Assembly (NCBI GenBank): GCA_021781625.1 | Contig: JAJXWL010000041.1 | Location: forward strand, 1 to 11,083 | Reading direction: 5' to 3' | Length of the DNA stretch: 11,083 bases | DNA from: a bacterium | GTDB taxonomy: Bacteria; Spirochaetota; Spirochaetia; JABEVK01 | Shown here: piece by piece, positions 1 through 6,833 of the stretch | Numbering within the stretch: the stretch's first letter is position 1 | How the letters are laid out: each line of letters opens with the position of its first letter | Made by a program: the position numbers and the translations under genes | Notes under the pieces: model-generated | Databases searched by the model: none | What the model was told of the DNA's origin: nothing | The model's input: the letters and a program-made list of their open reading frames with translations, nothing else

Positions 1-1124
1 CCCTAAAAGGTCTCAGATTTTTTTCTCTTGTTATTTTATCGCTTTGTTTTCTTCCAAAGAACTTAAACGCTCAATCAAGTACCTCAAGCAAAAGCTTAGA
101 CACTTCACCGAGTTTTGTTCCGGTCAAGATTATCCAGAGGTACGATGAACGCCGCTTTATCAACGGTCACTATAGTGGTCTATTTTATGGCTATGACTCT
201 GTCTCTTGGACTCCCCTAGCCCAGGGAATGCAAGTGCATCACATGATGGCCCAAGAAAGTCGCTTAAACCTTGACCAAGAAGTTCCCATCCAACTCGACG
301 AGACCCTATGGCTTCAGCCAGGGCAGGCACAATCTTTCGATGTCAACTTTCCGCCCTCTCTTCCCCCTACTCTTGAACCCCAACAATCTTGGATCACAAC
401 TGGGTATATCGTTCCCTTTCTGGGAGAAACCACTCCTCGTGCCCTACCCGTCAAAATGCTTTGTACCTTTTTGGGAATAGGCCGTTATCAGGGAAAAGAA
501 GTGCTGCAGGTATCCCTTCGTTCCCAATTTGAAGCTCAAGGAATTACTGGTTTACGTTCCACCACTGTCAATTATGATCTGAACACCCATCAGCCCTTAT
601 TTGCCGTCACTCGAGTTAACGACACCTGGGTATCGCAAGGTAAAAGCCTTCGCAATGATGGATTTCACCTTTACTTCTTCTTTTACGACAAACCCTTGGC
701 GATTCCAGAAACCGCACAGACTTTACAACAACAATTGCAATCGACTACACCCAACATTGCTATCACAACAACTCCTCTTGGTGTCAAACTCACCTTAGAA
801 AAACTTGCCTTTCAACCGGATTTAGCAGTGCTTTTACCTGGGGAAGAACAACGCTTGGACGCCCTAAGCCAGGTACTTAGCACCTTAAAAGGACGGACGA
901 TCCGGGTTGTCGGCTACACAGCCGATGTAGGAAACCCCGAGGGGGAATTCCAGCTCTCTTGGGCTCGAGCTTTAACGATAGTTCATGAACTAGAAAAACG
1001 AGGTGTACCAGCTCAAAGTCTCGTTTACGAAGGCCGAGGGGCCAGTGAGCCCTTGGCCTCAAATGCCACCGAACTAGGGCGAGAACAGAATCGCCGAGTC
1101 GAAATCACGATTTTACGTCAGTAG
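1..1124 (+). CDS. Exported OmpA-family protein, 5' end outside window
   Basis: The frame is open from base 3 to the TAG at 1122-1124 (373 codons). No ATG, GTG or TTG lies before the hydrophobic stretch, so the true start is just left of the window. Residues 1-22 (LKGLRFFSLVILSLCFLPKN, then LNA) look like most of a signal peptide. A Ser-rich linker and a domain of about 200 residues that I cannot name follow. Residues about 260-371 form an OmpA/MotB C-terminal domain: a G-Y-T-A-D-V-G turn, LSWARALTIVHEL, EGRGASEP and the closing NRRVEITI. In this family the domain binds peptidoglycan, so the protein probably sits in the periplasm or outer membrane touching the cell wall. The Asp of the usual GHTD motif is shifted by one residue. 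The first in-frame ATG, at 228, would remove the signal peptide and is not the start. It converges on tatD with a 13-base gap. Confidence 0.85.
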   Translation, partial: LKGLRFFSLVILSLCFLPKNLNAQSSTSSKSLDTSPSFVPVKIIQRYDERRFINGHYSGLFYGYDSVSWTPLAQGMQVHHMMAQESRLNLDQEVPIQLDETLWLQPGQAQSFDVNFPPSLPPTLEPQQSWITTGYIVPFLGETTPRALPVKMLCTFLGIGRYQGKEVLQVSLRSQFEAQGITGLRSTTVNYDLNTHQPLFAVTRVNDTWVSQGKSLRNDGFHLYFFFYDKPLAIPETAQTLQQQLQSTTPNIAITTTPLGVKLTLEKLAFQPDLAVLLPGEEQRLDALSQVLSTLKGRTIRVVGYTADVGNPEGEFQLSWARALTIVHELEKRGVPAQSLVYEGRGASEPLASNATELGREQNRRVEITILRQ

Positions 1125-1137
1125 GAACTTTACGACC

Positions 1138-1914
1138 CTACGGGCCACTGAGGAACAGACGTTCAAAGTTCTGGGTACTTTGTTCACAAAGAGCGGAATA
1201 CGACATCTGGTAGTGTTCACTGGCCTCTTGAATGGTGTAGCGAACATGGTGAGGTTCATTCCGTTGACCCCGAACGGGAACTGGACTCAGATAAGGCGCA
1301 TCGGTTTCAAAGAGAACCCGATCTAGAGGTACGGCTTTTAACGACTGCCGCAAAAGGTGAGAATTCTTGTAAGTAAGATTTCCGGCAAAACTTACAAAGA
1401 AGCCTAGGTTCAGAGCTTCTTCCACGTCTTGTGGTGTTCCTGAAAAACAATGAAATACGCCCTTCACGTGCGGGTGTGCTTTGAGCAGTGTCAAAACGTC
1501 TTCCATAGCCTCACGCACATGCAGAATGACGGGCTTGTCCACTTGTTCGGCAATCTCTAATTGAGTTCCCAACATTTGCTTTTGGGCTACTTCGGTGTCT
1601 CGACCACGATACCAGTCTAAGCCGATTTCCCCCACCGCAAGGCAAAGAGGGTTCTTAAAACGGCTGACAAGTCGGTCCCAATTTGGGTTTGAGGCCGTTT
1701 CTGAGGGGTGGACACCACAGGAAAAACGAATTTGTGGTCCCAAAGAGGCAAACCTTAAACGTTCCTCGACATCATCTTCCCGAATCCCCACATCCAACAG
1801 CCAAGTTCCTCCTTGGGCCAGAAATTCTGACCAAAAATGGGTAAGTTCTCCGCCTTTTTTGAGGATGGACTGGAGATGACAGTGACTATCTGTTAAACGA
1901 ACTGACTGAATCAT
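1138..1914 (-). CDS. tatD: TatD-family metal-dependent hydrolase
   Basis: This 258-residue protein has the full length and motif set of TatD/YcfH-type hydrolases, TIM-barrel enzymes of the amidohydrolase superfamily. Visible metal ligands are H11 and H13 in DSHCH, E96 in AVGEIGLDW, H132 in VILHVREA, H155 in GVFHCFSG and D205 in LFETDAPYLSP. Characterised members are metal-dependent 3'-5' DNases/RNases linked to DNA repair and RNA turnover; some homologues act on D-aminoacyl-tRNA or other substrates, so the exact substrate is inferred. The ATG at 1914 is preceded by AAGGAA with 8-9 bases of spacing. The gene is divergent from the tRNA-Leu gene across 48 bases and convergent with the OmpA-family gene. 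No terminator with a T run is visible between the two stops. Confidence 0.93.
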   Translation of the reverse strand: MIQSVRLTDSHCHLQSILKKGGELTHFWSEFLAQGGTWLLDVGIREDDVEERLRFASLGPQIRFSCGVHPSETASNPNWDRLVSRFKNPLCLAVGEIGLDWYRGRDTEVAQKQMLGTQLEIAEQVDKPVILHVREAMEDVLTLLKAHPHVKGVFHCFSGTPQDVEEALNLGFFVSFAGNLTYKNSHLLRQSLKAVPLDRVLFETDAPYLSPVPVRGQRNEPHHVRYTIQEASEHYQMSYSALCEQSTQNFERLFLSGP

Positions 1915-1943
1915 CTAGACTTTTCCTTTATACTTCGATATGG

Positions 1944-1949
1944 TATAGT
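1944..1949 (+). promoter_or_regulatory. Probable -10 box for tRNA-Leu
   Basis: TATAGT lies 13 bases before the first base of the tRNA, which suits transcription starting near 1956. The -35 region (about 1921-1926, TTTTCC) matches the consensus poorly. The same hexamer precedes the gene at 4764. The tatD promoter must share this 48-base gap, but I could not fix its elements. Confidence 0.35.
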
Positions 1950-1962
1950 CATTGCGTCACCC

Positions 1963-2048
1963 GCCGAGGTGGTGAAATTGGTAGACACAAGGGACTTAAA
2001 ATCCCTCGGCCCGAAAGGGCCGTGCCGGTTCGATTCCGGTCCTCGGCA
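1963..2048 (+). tRNA. trnL: tRNA-Leu (anticodon UAA)
   Basis: An 86-base class II tRNA cloverleaf can be folded by hand. The acceptor stem GCCGAGG (1963-1969) pairs with CCTCGGC (2041-2047), and base 2048 is the discriminator A typical of leucine tRNAs. The anticodon stem AGGGA/TCCCT encloses the loop CTTAAAA, giving anticodon TAA for UUA codons. The long variable arm is CGGCCC-GAAA-GGGCCG, and the T arm is CCGG-TTCGATT-CCGG. The CCA tail is not encoded (AATG follows 2047), so it must be added by tRNA nucleotidyltransferase. The next gene ends at 2072 on the opposite strand, so this tRNA is transcribed towards the tail of the ABC operon. Confidence 0.97.
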
Positions 2049-2071
2049 ATGCTTTTCCCTATTCCAGTTTA

Positions 2072-2839
2072 TCACCTTTTTTCTCCTAAACTTCCCCACA
2101 CCCAACCTTTTTCTGGACTTTGTACACCCCATACGTTCTCAATCAATTCCGGTGTGAGGACAGTCACAGGGCCATGGGCTTTTAAAGCCCCCCCTTCTAA
2201 GATGAGAACCTCATCGGCTATCGCTAAAGCTTCAGCCAGATCATGGTAACTCACCAACAGAGTGGCGCCTTGGTCAGCACATTGCCGAAGCAGTTTCCCT
2301 AATAAAAGTCGATGCCGTAAATCTAAAGGAGCCCCCGGTTCGTCTAAAAGATAAACCTCCGCAGGTAACAGAAACGTCCGAATCAAGTGGACCAGACGGC
2401 GTTCTCCCGAAGAAAAACTCTGAAAAGGACGATGATCGTTCCAATCGATCTTGAGCTCCAGAGCCTCTTGGAGCTCTTGCCTCCGACTCAGCTGGGGTAA
2501 AGACAACTTGGGCCAATGGCCCGACAGGGGATACGCCCCGGCCTCAACCACAGAGCTTGCCGATAGACCAGACTCATCCTGACTACCGCACCAATGGCGG
2601 AAGAGGGCCGCTTGGCGTGAGGTAAAATGGTTTTGAGTTGTACCCTTCCAGAGGACACGCCCTTTTGTTAACGGAAGAAAGCCTGCCGCCGCCCGGAGCA
2701 AACTCGATTTTCCGGCCCCGTTGGGTCCAAGAATCGCAGTAATCGTACCGGGACGAAAGGTAGCGGAGATTTGATGCAAAACTAACTTACCGCCAGGTGA
2801 CCAACTCACCTCCTCAAAGACCACGGATGCTGTTGTCAT
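2072..2839 (-). CDS. ABC transporter ATP-binding protein (metal-chelate/B12 type)
   Basis: A 255-residue ATPase, the energy-coupling subunit of a class II (BtuCD/FhuBC-like) importer, acting on the inner face of the cytoplasmic membrane. In order: Walker A GPNGAGKS at 38-45, Q-loop Q87, signature FSSGE at 142-146, Walker B VYLLDE ending D166-E167, and H-loop H199. The signature departs from LSGGQ in two positions, though Gly-Glu is kept, and the D-loop reads PGAPLD. The ATG at 2839 is chosen because it overlaps the permease stop as ATGA and because the ATPase homology begins there. The frame stays open to 3019, but those extra 60 codons are antisense-free read-through of the permease gene and have no ATPase character. 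It is the last gene of the operon. Confidence 0.9.
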   Translation of the reverse strand: MTTASVVFEEVSWSPGGKLVLHQISATFRPGTITAILGPNGAGKSSLLRAAAGFLPLTKGRVLWKGTTQNHFTSRQAALFRHWCGSQDESGLSASSVVEAGAYPLSGHWPKLSLPQLSRRQELQEALELKIDWNDHRPFQSFSSGERRLVHLIRTFLLPAEVYLLDEPGAPLDLRHRLLLGKLLRQCADQGATLLVSYHDLAEALAIADEVLILEGGALKAHGPVTVLTPELIENVWGVQSPEKGWVWGSLGEKR

Positions 2840-3819
2840 GAATGTCCTTGAACCTGCTTTCGAACTAAGATCAAAAACAAGGGCGACCCCAAGAGCGCGG
2901 TAAATAACCCCACAGGGATTGTCCAAGGTAAGAGGCGTATCACGGTATCGGCAACGGATAAAAATAGTCCCCCCGCTAAAAAGGAAAGGGGAACAAAAAA
3001 GCGGTAATCTTCCCCCCACAACAACCTCACCGCATGGGGAACCATCAAACCGATAAACCCAATCGACCCCGTTGTGGCCACACAGCCTGCTGAGGCAAAA
3101 GCTACCATCAACAAGTTGGTGAATCGAAACCGTTCTAGATTCAACCCCAAGGAACGCGCTGTTTCATCCCCCAAAGCCGCCAGATTTACATGTCCCGCTT
3201 GCAAGGTCAGAACCGTTAAAGCTGGTAAAACCGTACTGGCCGCCAACCACACCTGGGGCCAGCGACGATTTTCCAAACTTCCCGCTAACCAAAAAAGAAA
3301 CTGATTGAGTTGAATATCTTTACTCATTAAGAGGAGGATAGAAGAAAGCGCCGAGAGCAAACTCGTTAAAGCCAAGCCGGCGAGTAAAAGACCTGCCAAA
3401 CTCGATTGATGTCGCCCCCAGAAAAAGACTAAGCCCACAGCCACCAAAGCTCCAAGCCAGGCCCCCAAGCCAATACTCCAAAGGCTGAAAGCTCCCCACC
3501 CCCCTAGAAGAAAAACAACGGCTCCTGCAGTCGCTCCTGCAGAAACCCCTAAGATTTCTGGTGTAGCCAAGGGATTTCGAAAAATCCCTTGAACAAAAGC
3601 CCCTGCTCCGGCCAACCCAGCCCCCACCACGAGAGCTAAAACAAATCTAGGAAGGCGTAAATCCCAAAAAACCAAGCTTTTCAGGTGAGCGGGAACAGCC
3701 AAAGACCATAACGGTCCATCAGGACCAAGATTCACCGAAAAGAAAAGAACTAAAACTTGAGCCACGAGAAGGCCCACAGCAGTGGGGACAAAACTACGAA
3801 AGGTTCGGATAGGCCGCAT
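2836..3819 (-). CDS. FecCD/BtuC-family ABC importer permease
   Basis: This 327-residue, strongly hydrophobic protein matches the FecCD/BtuC permease family, which forms a homodimeric channel with about ten membrane helices per subunit. Diagnostic stretches are GAFVQGIFRNPLATPEILG (73-91) and its following GVSAGA, GSIGFIGLMVPHAVRLLWG (251-269), which contains the ATPase-coupling region, and IPVGLFTALLGSPLFLIL (301-318). The family length is about 320-350, so the ATG at 3819 gives a complete protein; GAGGG about 9 bases upstream supports it. The open frame runs back to 3936 inside the binding-protein gene, but that adds a Cys/Arg-rich non-family extension. The gene overlaps the binding-protein gene by 26 bases and the ATPase by 4, implying coupled translation. 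Confidence 0.92.
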   Translation of the reverse strand: MRPIRTFRSFVPTAVGLLVAQVLVLFFSVNLGPDGPLWSLAVPAHLKSLVFWDLRLPRFVLALVVGAGLAGAGAFVQGIFRNPLATPEILGVSAGATAGAVVFLLGGWGAFSLWSIGLGAWLGALVAVGLVFFWGRHQSSLAGLLLAGLALTSLLSALSSILLLMSKDIQLNQFLFWLAGSLENRRWPQVWLAASTVLPALTVLTLQAGHVNLAALGDETARSLGLNLERFRFTNLLMVAFASAGCVATTGSIGFIGLMVPHAVRLLWGEDYRFFVPLSFLAGGLFLSVADTVIRLLPWTIPVGLFTALLGSPLFLILVRKQVQGHS

Positions 3820-4678
3820 GTTGAATTGCCCTCGCCGCTTTGAGAATATAAGGGCTGGTGGCTGTTTTCCACCGTTCCGGCAAAAAAAGGATCTGATGCT
3901 TTTGCACTGCAGACAACTGGGAGAAAAGTGGATCATCTTGTAAGTGCTTCAGCCAAGAGAGTTCACCAAACTGCTTCAAAGCCTCTTGGGAAGGTAAAAC
4001 CAACCAATCTGGATTGATTTCTAGCAATTTTTCTAACGATAGGGGGGCATAACCCCACGGCCCTGGTTTGAGACTTTCCCCCGCATTCCGGACCCCAGCT
4101 AAGTGGAGAATATCCGGCCAAAGAGTCCCCTGACTCATGCTGGCTCCCCATTCATCATATTCCAGAAATTGTGGGCGTTCTGCTAAGGCAAGACCTACCT
4201 CCTGGCGAATACGCTTAAGCTGAGCTACCTGGGCTTTTAAGTCCTTGAGCCATTGCAGGGCACGGTCCTGTGCTCCTAACGTCTTCCCAAGAGTAGTGAC
4301 TAAAGCAAGAACTTCCTTCCAAGTGCGTGGCGTCGGAACTATGTCCACGGGTATTCCTTGAGCCTTTAAAAATTGAACCGAATCACGGTCCGCCCAATCC
4401 GGAACCAAGACCAAATCCGGGGCTAACGCCAGCAATTTTTCAAGGTTTAACCTCGCCCTGAAGCGAACCGACTTAGCCTGTTGAGTTACGTTCGAAAGTT
4501 CAGGATTATCGGCGTCTTGGCTTAAGGCTAAAATGCGTTCAGGGGGGACCAAATTGACCAAATACTCATCGGTCATGAGGCTAACAGACACGATAGCCTT
4601 AGGTAAGCTTTCGGCCCAACCTACACCTGCGGGGAGCATCATCAAGAGTAACCAAACTCCAAAAGTTTTGGCAGACAC
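3794..4678 (-). CDS. Periplasmic substrate-binding protein of metal-chelate ABC importer
   Basis: A 294-residue BtuF/FecB/FepB-like (class III, helical-backbone) binding protein that would deliver cargo to the permease encoded next. It has a short signal peptide (K4, hydrophobic 7-20, probable cleavage GWA-ES after residue 22). There is no lipobox Cys, so it is a soluble periplasmic protein. Family features are the opening AIVSVSLMTDEYLVNLVPPERI, given here only in parts (AIVSVS, VPPERILAL), the LAPDLVLVPDW segment near 85-95, and INPDWLVLPS near 221-230 in the second lobe. The cargo cannot be told: siderophore, haem and cobalamin all fit, and no TonB-dependent receptor is in view. The start is GTG at 4678, served by AGAGGTG with 6 bases of spacing. 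An in-frame GTG at 4687 has no well-placed Shine-Dalgarno and would overlap that site. Confidence 0.87.
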   Translation of the reverse strand: MSAKTFGVWLLLMMLPAGVGWAESLPKAIVSVSLMTDEYLVNLVPPERILALSQDADNPELSNVTQQAKSVRFRARLNLEKLLALAPDLVLVPDWADRDSVQFLKAQGIPVDIVPTPRTWKEVLALVTTLGKTLGAQDRALQWLKDLKAQVAQLKRIRQEVGLALAERPQFLEYDEWGASMSQGTLWPDILHLAGVRNAGESLKPGPWGYAPLSLEKLLEINPDWLVLPSQEALKQFGELSWLKHLQDDPLFSQLSAVQKHQILFLPERWKTATSPYILKAARAIQHAAYPNLS

Positions 4679-4696
4679 GGTTATCACCTCTGACCA

Positions 4697-4722
4697 AGGG
4701 AACCTCTACCACGGGGGTCCCT
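4697..4722. promoter_or_regulatory. Inverted repeat in the leader of the ABC operon
   Basis: AGGGAACC (4697-4704) pairs with GGGTCCCT (4715-4722) in seven of eight positions around a 10-base centre. It lies between the divergent starts at 4678 and 4764, just upstream of the binding protein's ribosome site. It could be an operator for a metal-responsive repressor or a hairpin in the operon leader. No T run follows on the minus strand, so it is not an obvious attenuator. Confidence 0.35.
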
Positions 4723-4742
4723 AGTTTTATCTTGCTTGTATT

Positions 4743-4748
4743 TATAGT
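4743..4748 (+). promoter_or_regulatory. Probable -10 box just upstream of the ATPase-Asp23 gene
   Basis: TATAGT ends 15 bases before the ATG at 4764, so a transcript from it would have only about nine bases of leader and no Shine-Dalgarno site. The matching -35 region is weak. It is the same hexamer as before the tRNA-Leu gene. Confidence 0.35.
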
Positions 4749-4763
4749 AAAAATAACCTTAAG

Positions 4764-5597
4764 ATGACCAGACTGCTAGAATCCTTTTTAAGGCGGATTA
4801 CCGGGCTTCGCGTTTATGCCCTCATTGGGAAAAGTGGCACAGGAAAAAGTTTTCGGGCCCAACTGCTCGCTGAGCGTTATAGGATTCCCTTGATTATCGA
4901 TGATGGTTTGTTGATCCAGGAGGGGGTTTTGGTCGCAGGCCGCTCGGCGAAAAAAGAACCCAACTACTTAGCTGCCATAAAAACTGCGGTCTTTGAGGAC
5001 CCCCTGCACCGCCATGAAGTTGTCGAAGCTCTTCGTCGGTTACCGACCAGTAAAGTTCTGATTCTGGGAACATCCGTGAAAATGGTTCGTTTGGTGGTTG
5101 AGCGTTTGGACTTACCCATGGTGGATAAGTGGATACGCATTGAAGACCTGGCGACCGAAGATGAAATTCAAACCGCGCAAAACCACCGCAATAAAGGTCA
5201 ACACGTGATTCCTGCCTCAAGGCTTGAAGTGGGCCGGCACCACGCCAACATCATCTTAGGGTCCTTTTTTGTCCGAGGAAAGAAATCTTTTGAAAAAACC
5301 TTGGTAAGTCCCCCCTTTCACAACAAACCAACGGGACAAATTGCTTTATCCGAACCAGCTTTGCGAGAAATGATCCTGCATTGTGTGGATGAATTTGACA
5401 GCACTTTAAAAGTACTCCGGCTCAAGCTCCATCAACGTCATCAAGCTTGGCGAATTACCCTGACGATCGACGCTCCCTATGGACGAGATTTACCTCGATT
5501 TTTGGCTTCTTTACAAGAATTTGTCAGATCTCGGCTAGAACGCTATACTGGTTTGCAAATAGACGCCGTAGATGTGGATATTCACGGCATCTGTTAG
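4764..5597 (+). CDS. P-loop ATP-binding protein with C-terminal Asp23/Gls24-like domain
   Basis: A 277-residue two-part protein. Residues 17-140 hold a P-loop NTPase: Walker A GKSGTGKS at 22-29, then LIIDDGLLIQEG at 43-54, which may supply the acidic metal or catalytic residues, and VLILGTSVKMV near 98-108. The linker contains NKGQHVIP at 143-150. From memory, a similar P-loop/HVIP arrangement occurs in uncharacterised clostridial proteins. Residues about 190-276 resemble the Asp23/Gls24 (DUF322) fold: GQIALSEPALREMI, then ITLTIDAPYGRDLP, then the closing YTGLQIDAVDVDIHGI. Asp23 is known mainly as a cell-envelope stress protein of Firmicutes. No signal peptide or membrane helix is seen, so it is probably cytoplasmic. 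The function is unknown. The ATG at 4764 has no clear Shine-Dalgarno, but no other start follows the upstream in-frame TAG at 4722. The next gene starts 18 bases downstream. Confidence 0.8.
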   Translation: MTRLLESFLRRITGLRVYALIGKSGTGKSFRAQLLAERYRIPLIIDDGLLIQEGVLVAGRSAKKEPNYLAAIKTAVFEDPLHRHEVVEALRRLPTSKVLILGTSVKMVRLVVERLDLPMVDKWIRIEDLATEDEIQTAQNHRNKGQHVIPASRLEVGRHHANIILGSFFVRGKKSFEKTLVSPPFHNKPTGQIALSEPALREMILHCVDEFDSTLKVLRLKLHQRHQAWRITLTIDAPYGRDLPRFLASLQEFVRSRLERYTGLQIDAVDVDIHGIC

Positions 5598-5615
5598 CGG
5601 TTTAAGGAGTACCCC

Positions 5616-6734
5616 ATGAGGTTTTGGACCTTTTTGCTTTTAGCCAGCGGCGTGAGTGCCACCCTAGCGGCAGAACCTCAAGCTGTGACAGTTCAAACTC
5701 AGCATTTTCAAATTACATCATATGCCGGTAAGTCTGAGGCAGAGCAAGAAGGAAATTTTTTAGAAAGCCTCGTCACGCAGTTTACTCAGGTGTTACAAAT
5801 TGGCCCGTCTTCAGGCCAAACCGCTACTCCCCTGCTCAGCGTAGAACTTTTTCCCACGCTCAAAGCCTACGAGGCAACGGTCTTGCCGTTATTGGGAAAG
5901 GCACCCACCCCTCCCTTGGCCTTAAAGTTTTCTGCTGAAAAAAGCCAACTTCTGGGTGTCGTCCATCAGGGAGACAACTCCTCCTGGGCCTTTCAAACCT
6001 TTTTAGAATGGTTTTGGGCTACAGCACCTCAGGCTCCGGCTTGGTTAGAAGAGGGCTTAGCTCGGTATTTTTGGGATATTTCTGGAGAAGCCCCCGCCTG
6101 GCAATTTGGTCAAAATCTCGTTTTTGCCGACGACTTGTTAAAGCAATGGACCCAACCTCCTGAGCTATCGTTTTTAACCAAAACCAAGTTAACGGATCAA
6201 GAAGCCCTATCGGCCTGGGGCTTAGTTACCTTTTTCATGAACACCTCGAATCCGAGCTATTCCCGAGCCTTTGGGGCTTATTTGGCGAATTTGGCAAGTC
6301 AGTCCAACAAACTTACCCACCTTAAACCAGACTTTGCCCCCGCTTTGTCCAAGGATTGTTGGAACTGGTGGCAAGCTCATCCTGGCCGAGCTACCCTTTT
6401 GCAAGAAGCCGAAAAGGCCCTCAAGAATGGTGATGGGAAAACAGCTCAACCTCTGATTGCCCAAGCTCTCCAACTCAAGACGGATGGGAACACTTTGTAT
6501 TTGGCAGGCTTAGCGGCTTACGAAAGCAAAGAATACGCACAAGCTGAAGCGGACTATCTGAAAGCTCAGGAAGCTTGGAAAGAATCCCCCCCAGGACTTT
6601 TGGACTATGCCTTGGGTTTGACGTTTTATCAGGAACAAAAGTGGACAGAAGCAAAAGCTCATTTTACTTCTGCGGGTAAAGCTTCAGAGACCTATAAGAA
6701 ACTTGCAGAGCCCCTCCTAGCCAACTTACCGTAG
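5616..6734 (+). CDS. Exported TPR protein with degenerate gluzincin (peptidase MA-like) core
   Basis: A 372-residue protein with a clean signal peptide (MRFWTFLLLASGVSATLAA, cleavage near residue 19) and no lipobox, so it is periplasmic or secreted. The middle resembles the peptidase MA/gluzincin fold: WLEEGLARYF at 143-152 is the usual helix carrying the third zinc ligand, and ALSAWGLVTFFMN at 197-209 is the helix that follows it. The HExxH helix expected about 15-20 residues upstream reads WAFQTFLEWFW (124-134), with no His, so zinc catalysis is unlikely. Residues about 262-370 form two or three TPR-like helical hairpins, suggesting a binding or scaffold role. AAGGAG with 6 bases of spacing marks the start. 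It probably shares a transcript with the ATPase-Asp23 gene 18 bases upstream, and a hairpin terminator follows. The peptidase relationship is inferred from motif shape only. Confidence 0.75.
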   Translation: MRFWTFLLLASGVSATLAAEPQAVTVQTQHFQITSYAGKSEAEQEGNFLESLVTQFTQVLQIGPSSGQTATPLLSVELFPTLKAYEATVLPLLGKAPTPPLALKFSAEKSQLLGVVHQGDNSSWAFQTFLEWFWATAPQAPAWLEEGLARYFWDISGEAPAWQFGQNLVFADDLLKQWTQPPELSFLTKTKLTDQEALSAWGLVTFFMNTSNPSYSRAFGAYLANLASQSNKLTHLKPDFAPALSKDCWNWWQAHPGRATLLQEAEKALKNGDGKTAQPLIAQALQLKTDGNTLYLAGLAAYESKEYAQAEADYLKAQEAWKESPPGLLDYALGLTFYQEQKWTEAKAHFTSAGKASETYKKLAEPLLANLP

Positions 6735-6757
6735 TCAACACTTACCGTAAACCGTAC

Positions 6758-6800
6758 GGGACCCCAGCATTGACCTTGTAGGGTCTCTCGGGGTCCCTTT
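6758..6800 (+). terminator. Hairpin terminator after the TPR-protein gene
   Basis: GGGACCCC (6758-6765) pairs perfectly with GGGGTCCC (6790-6797). Inside it GACC (6772-6775) can pair with GGTC (6782-6785), giving one long imperfect hairpin. Only three T follow (6798-6800), so it is a weak intrinsic terminator for the plus strand. It may also slow transcripts arriving from the convergent aldo-keto reductase gene, although no T run exists on that side. Confidence 0.55.
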
Positions 6801-6833
6801 CTGCAAACGGCGGCTTAACTCGTCAACGGAAGT

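Noticed and set aside
2188..2194. C7 run in the ATPase gene, and a similar C7 at 6586-6592 in the TPR gene
   Set aside because: Runs of six to seven G or C are common in this window, so these alone do not suggest phase variation; only the G8 and G9 tracts stand out.
2840..3019. Extended N-terminus of the ABC ATPase (60 extra codons)
   Set aside because: It reads through the permease gene in another frame, has no ATPase character, and the ATGA overlap at 2836-2839 marks a normal coupled start.
4688..4763. Cobalamin riboswitch in front of the importer operon
   Set aside because: The gap is under 80 bases, too short for the roughly 200-base element, and no B12-box-like sequence is seen.
6724..6749. 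10-base direct repeat ACTTACCGTA (6724-6733 and 6740-6749)
   Set aside because: Two short copies at a stop codon, with no flanking element or third full copy; most likely a local duplication.
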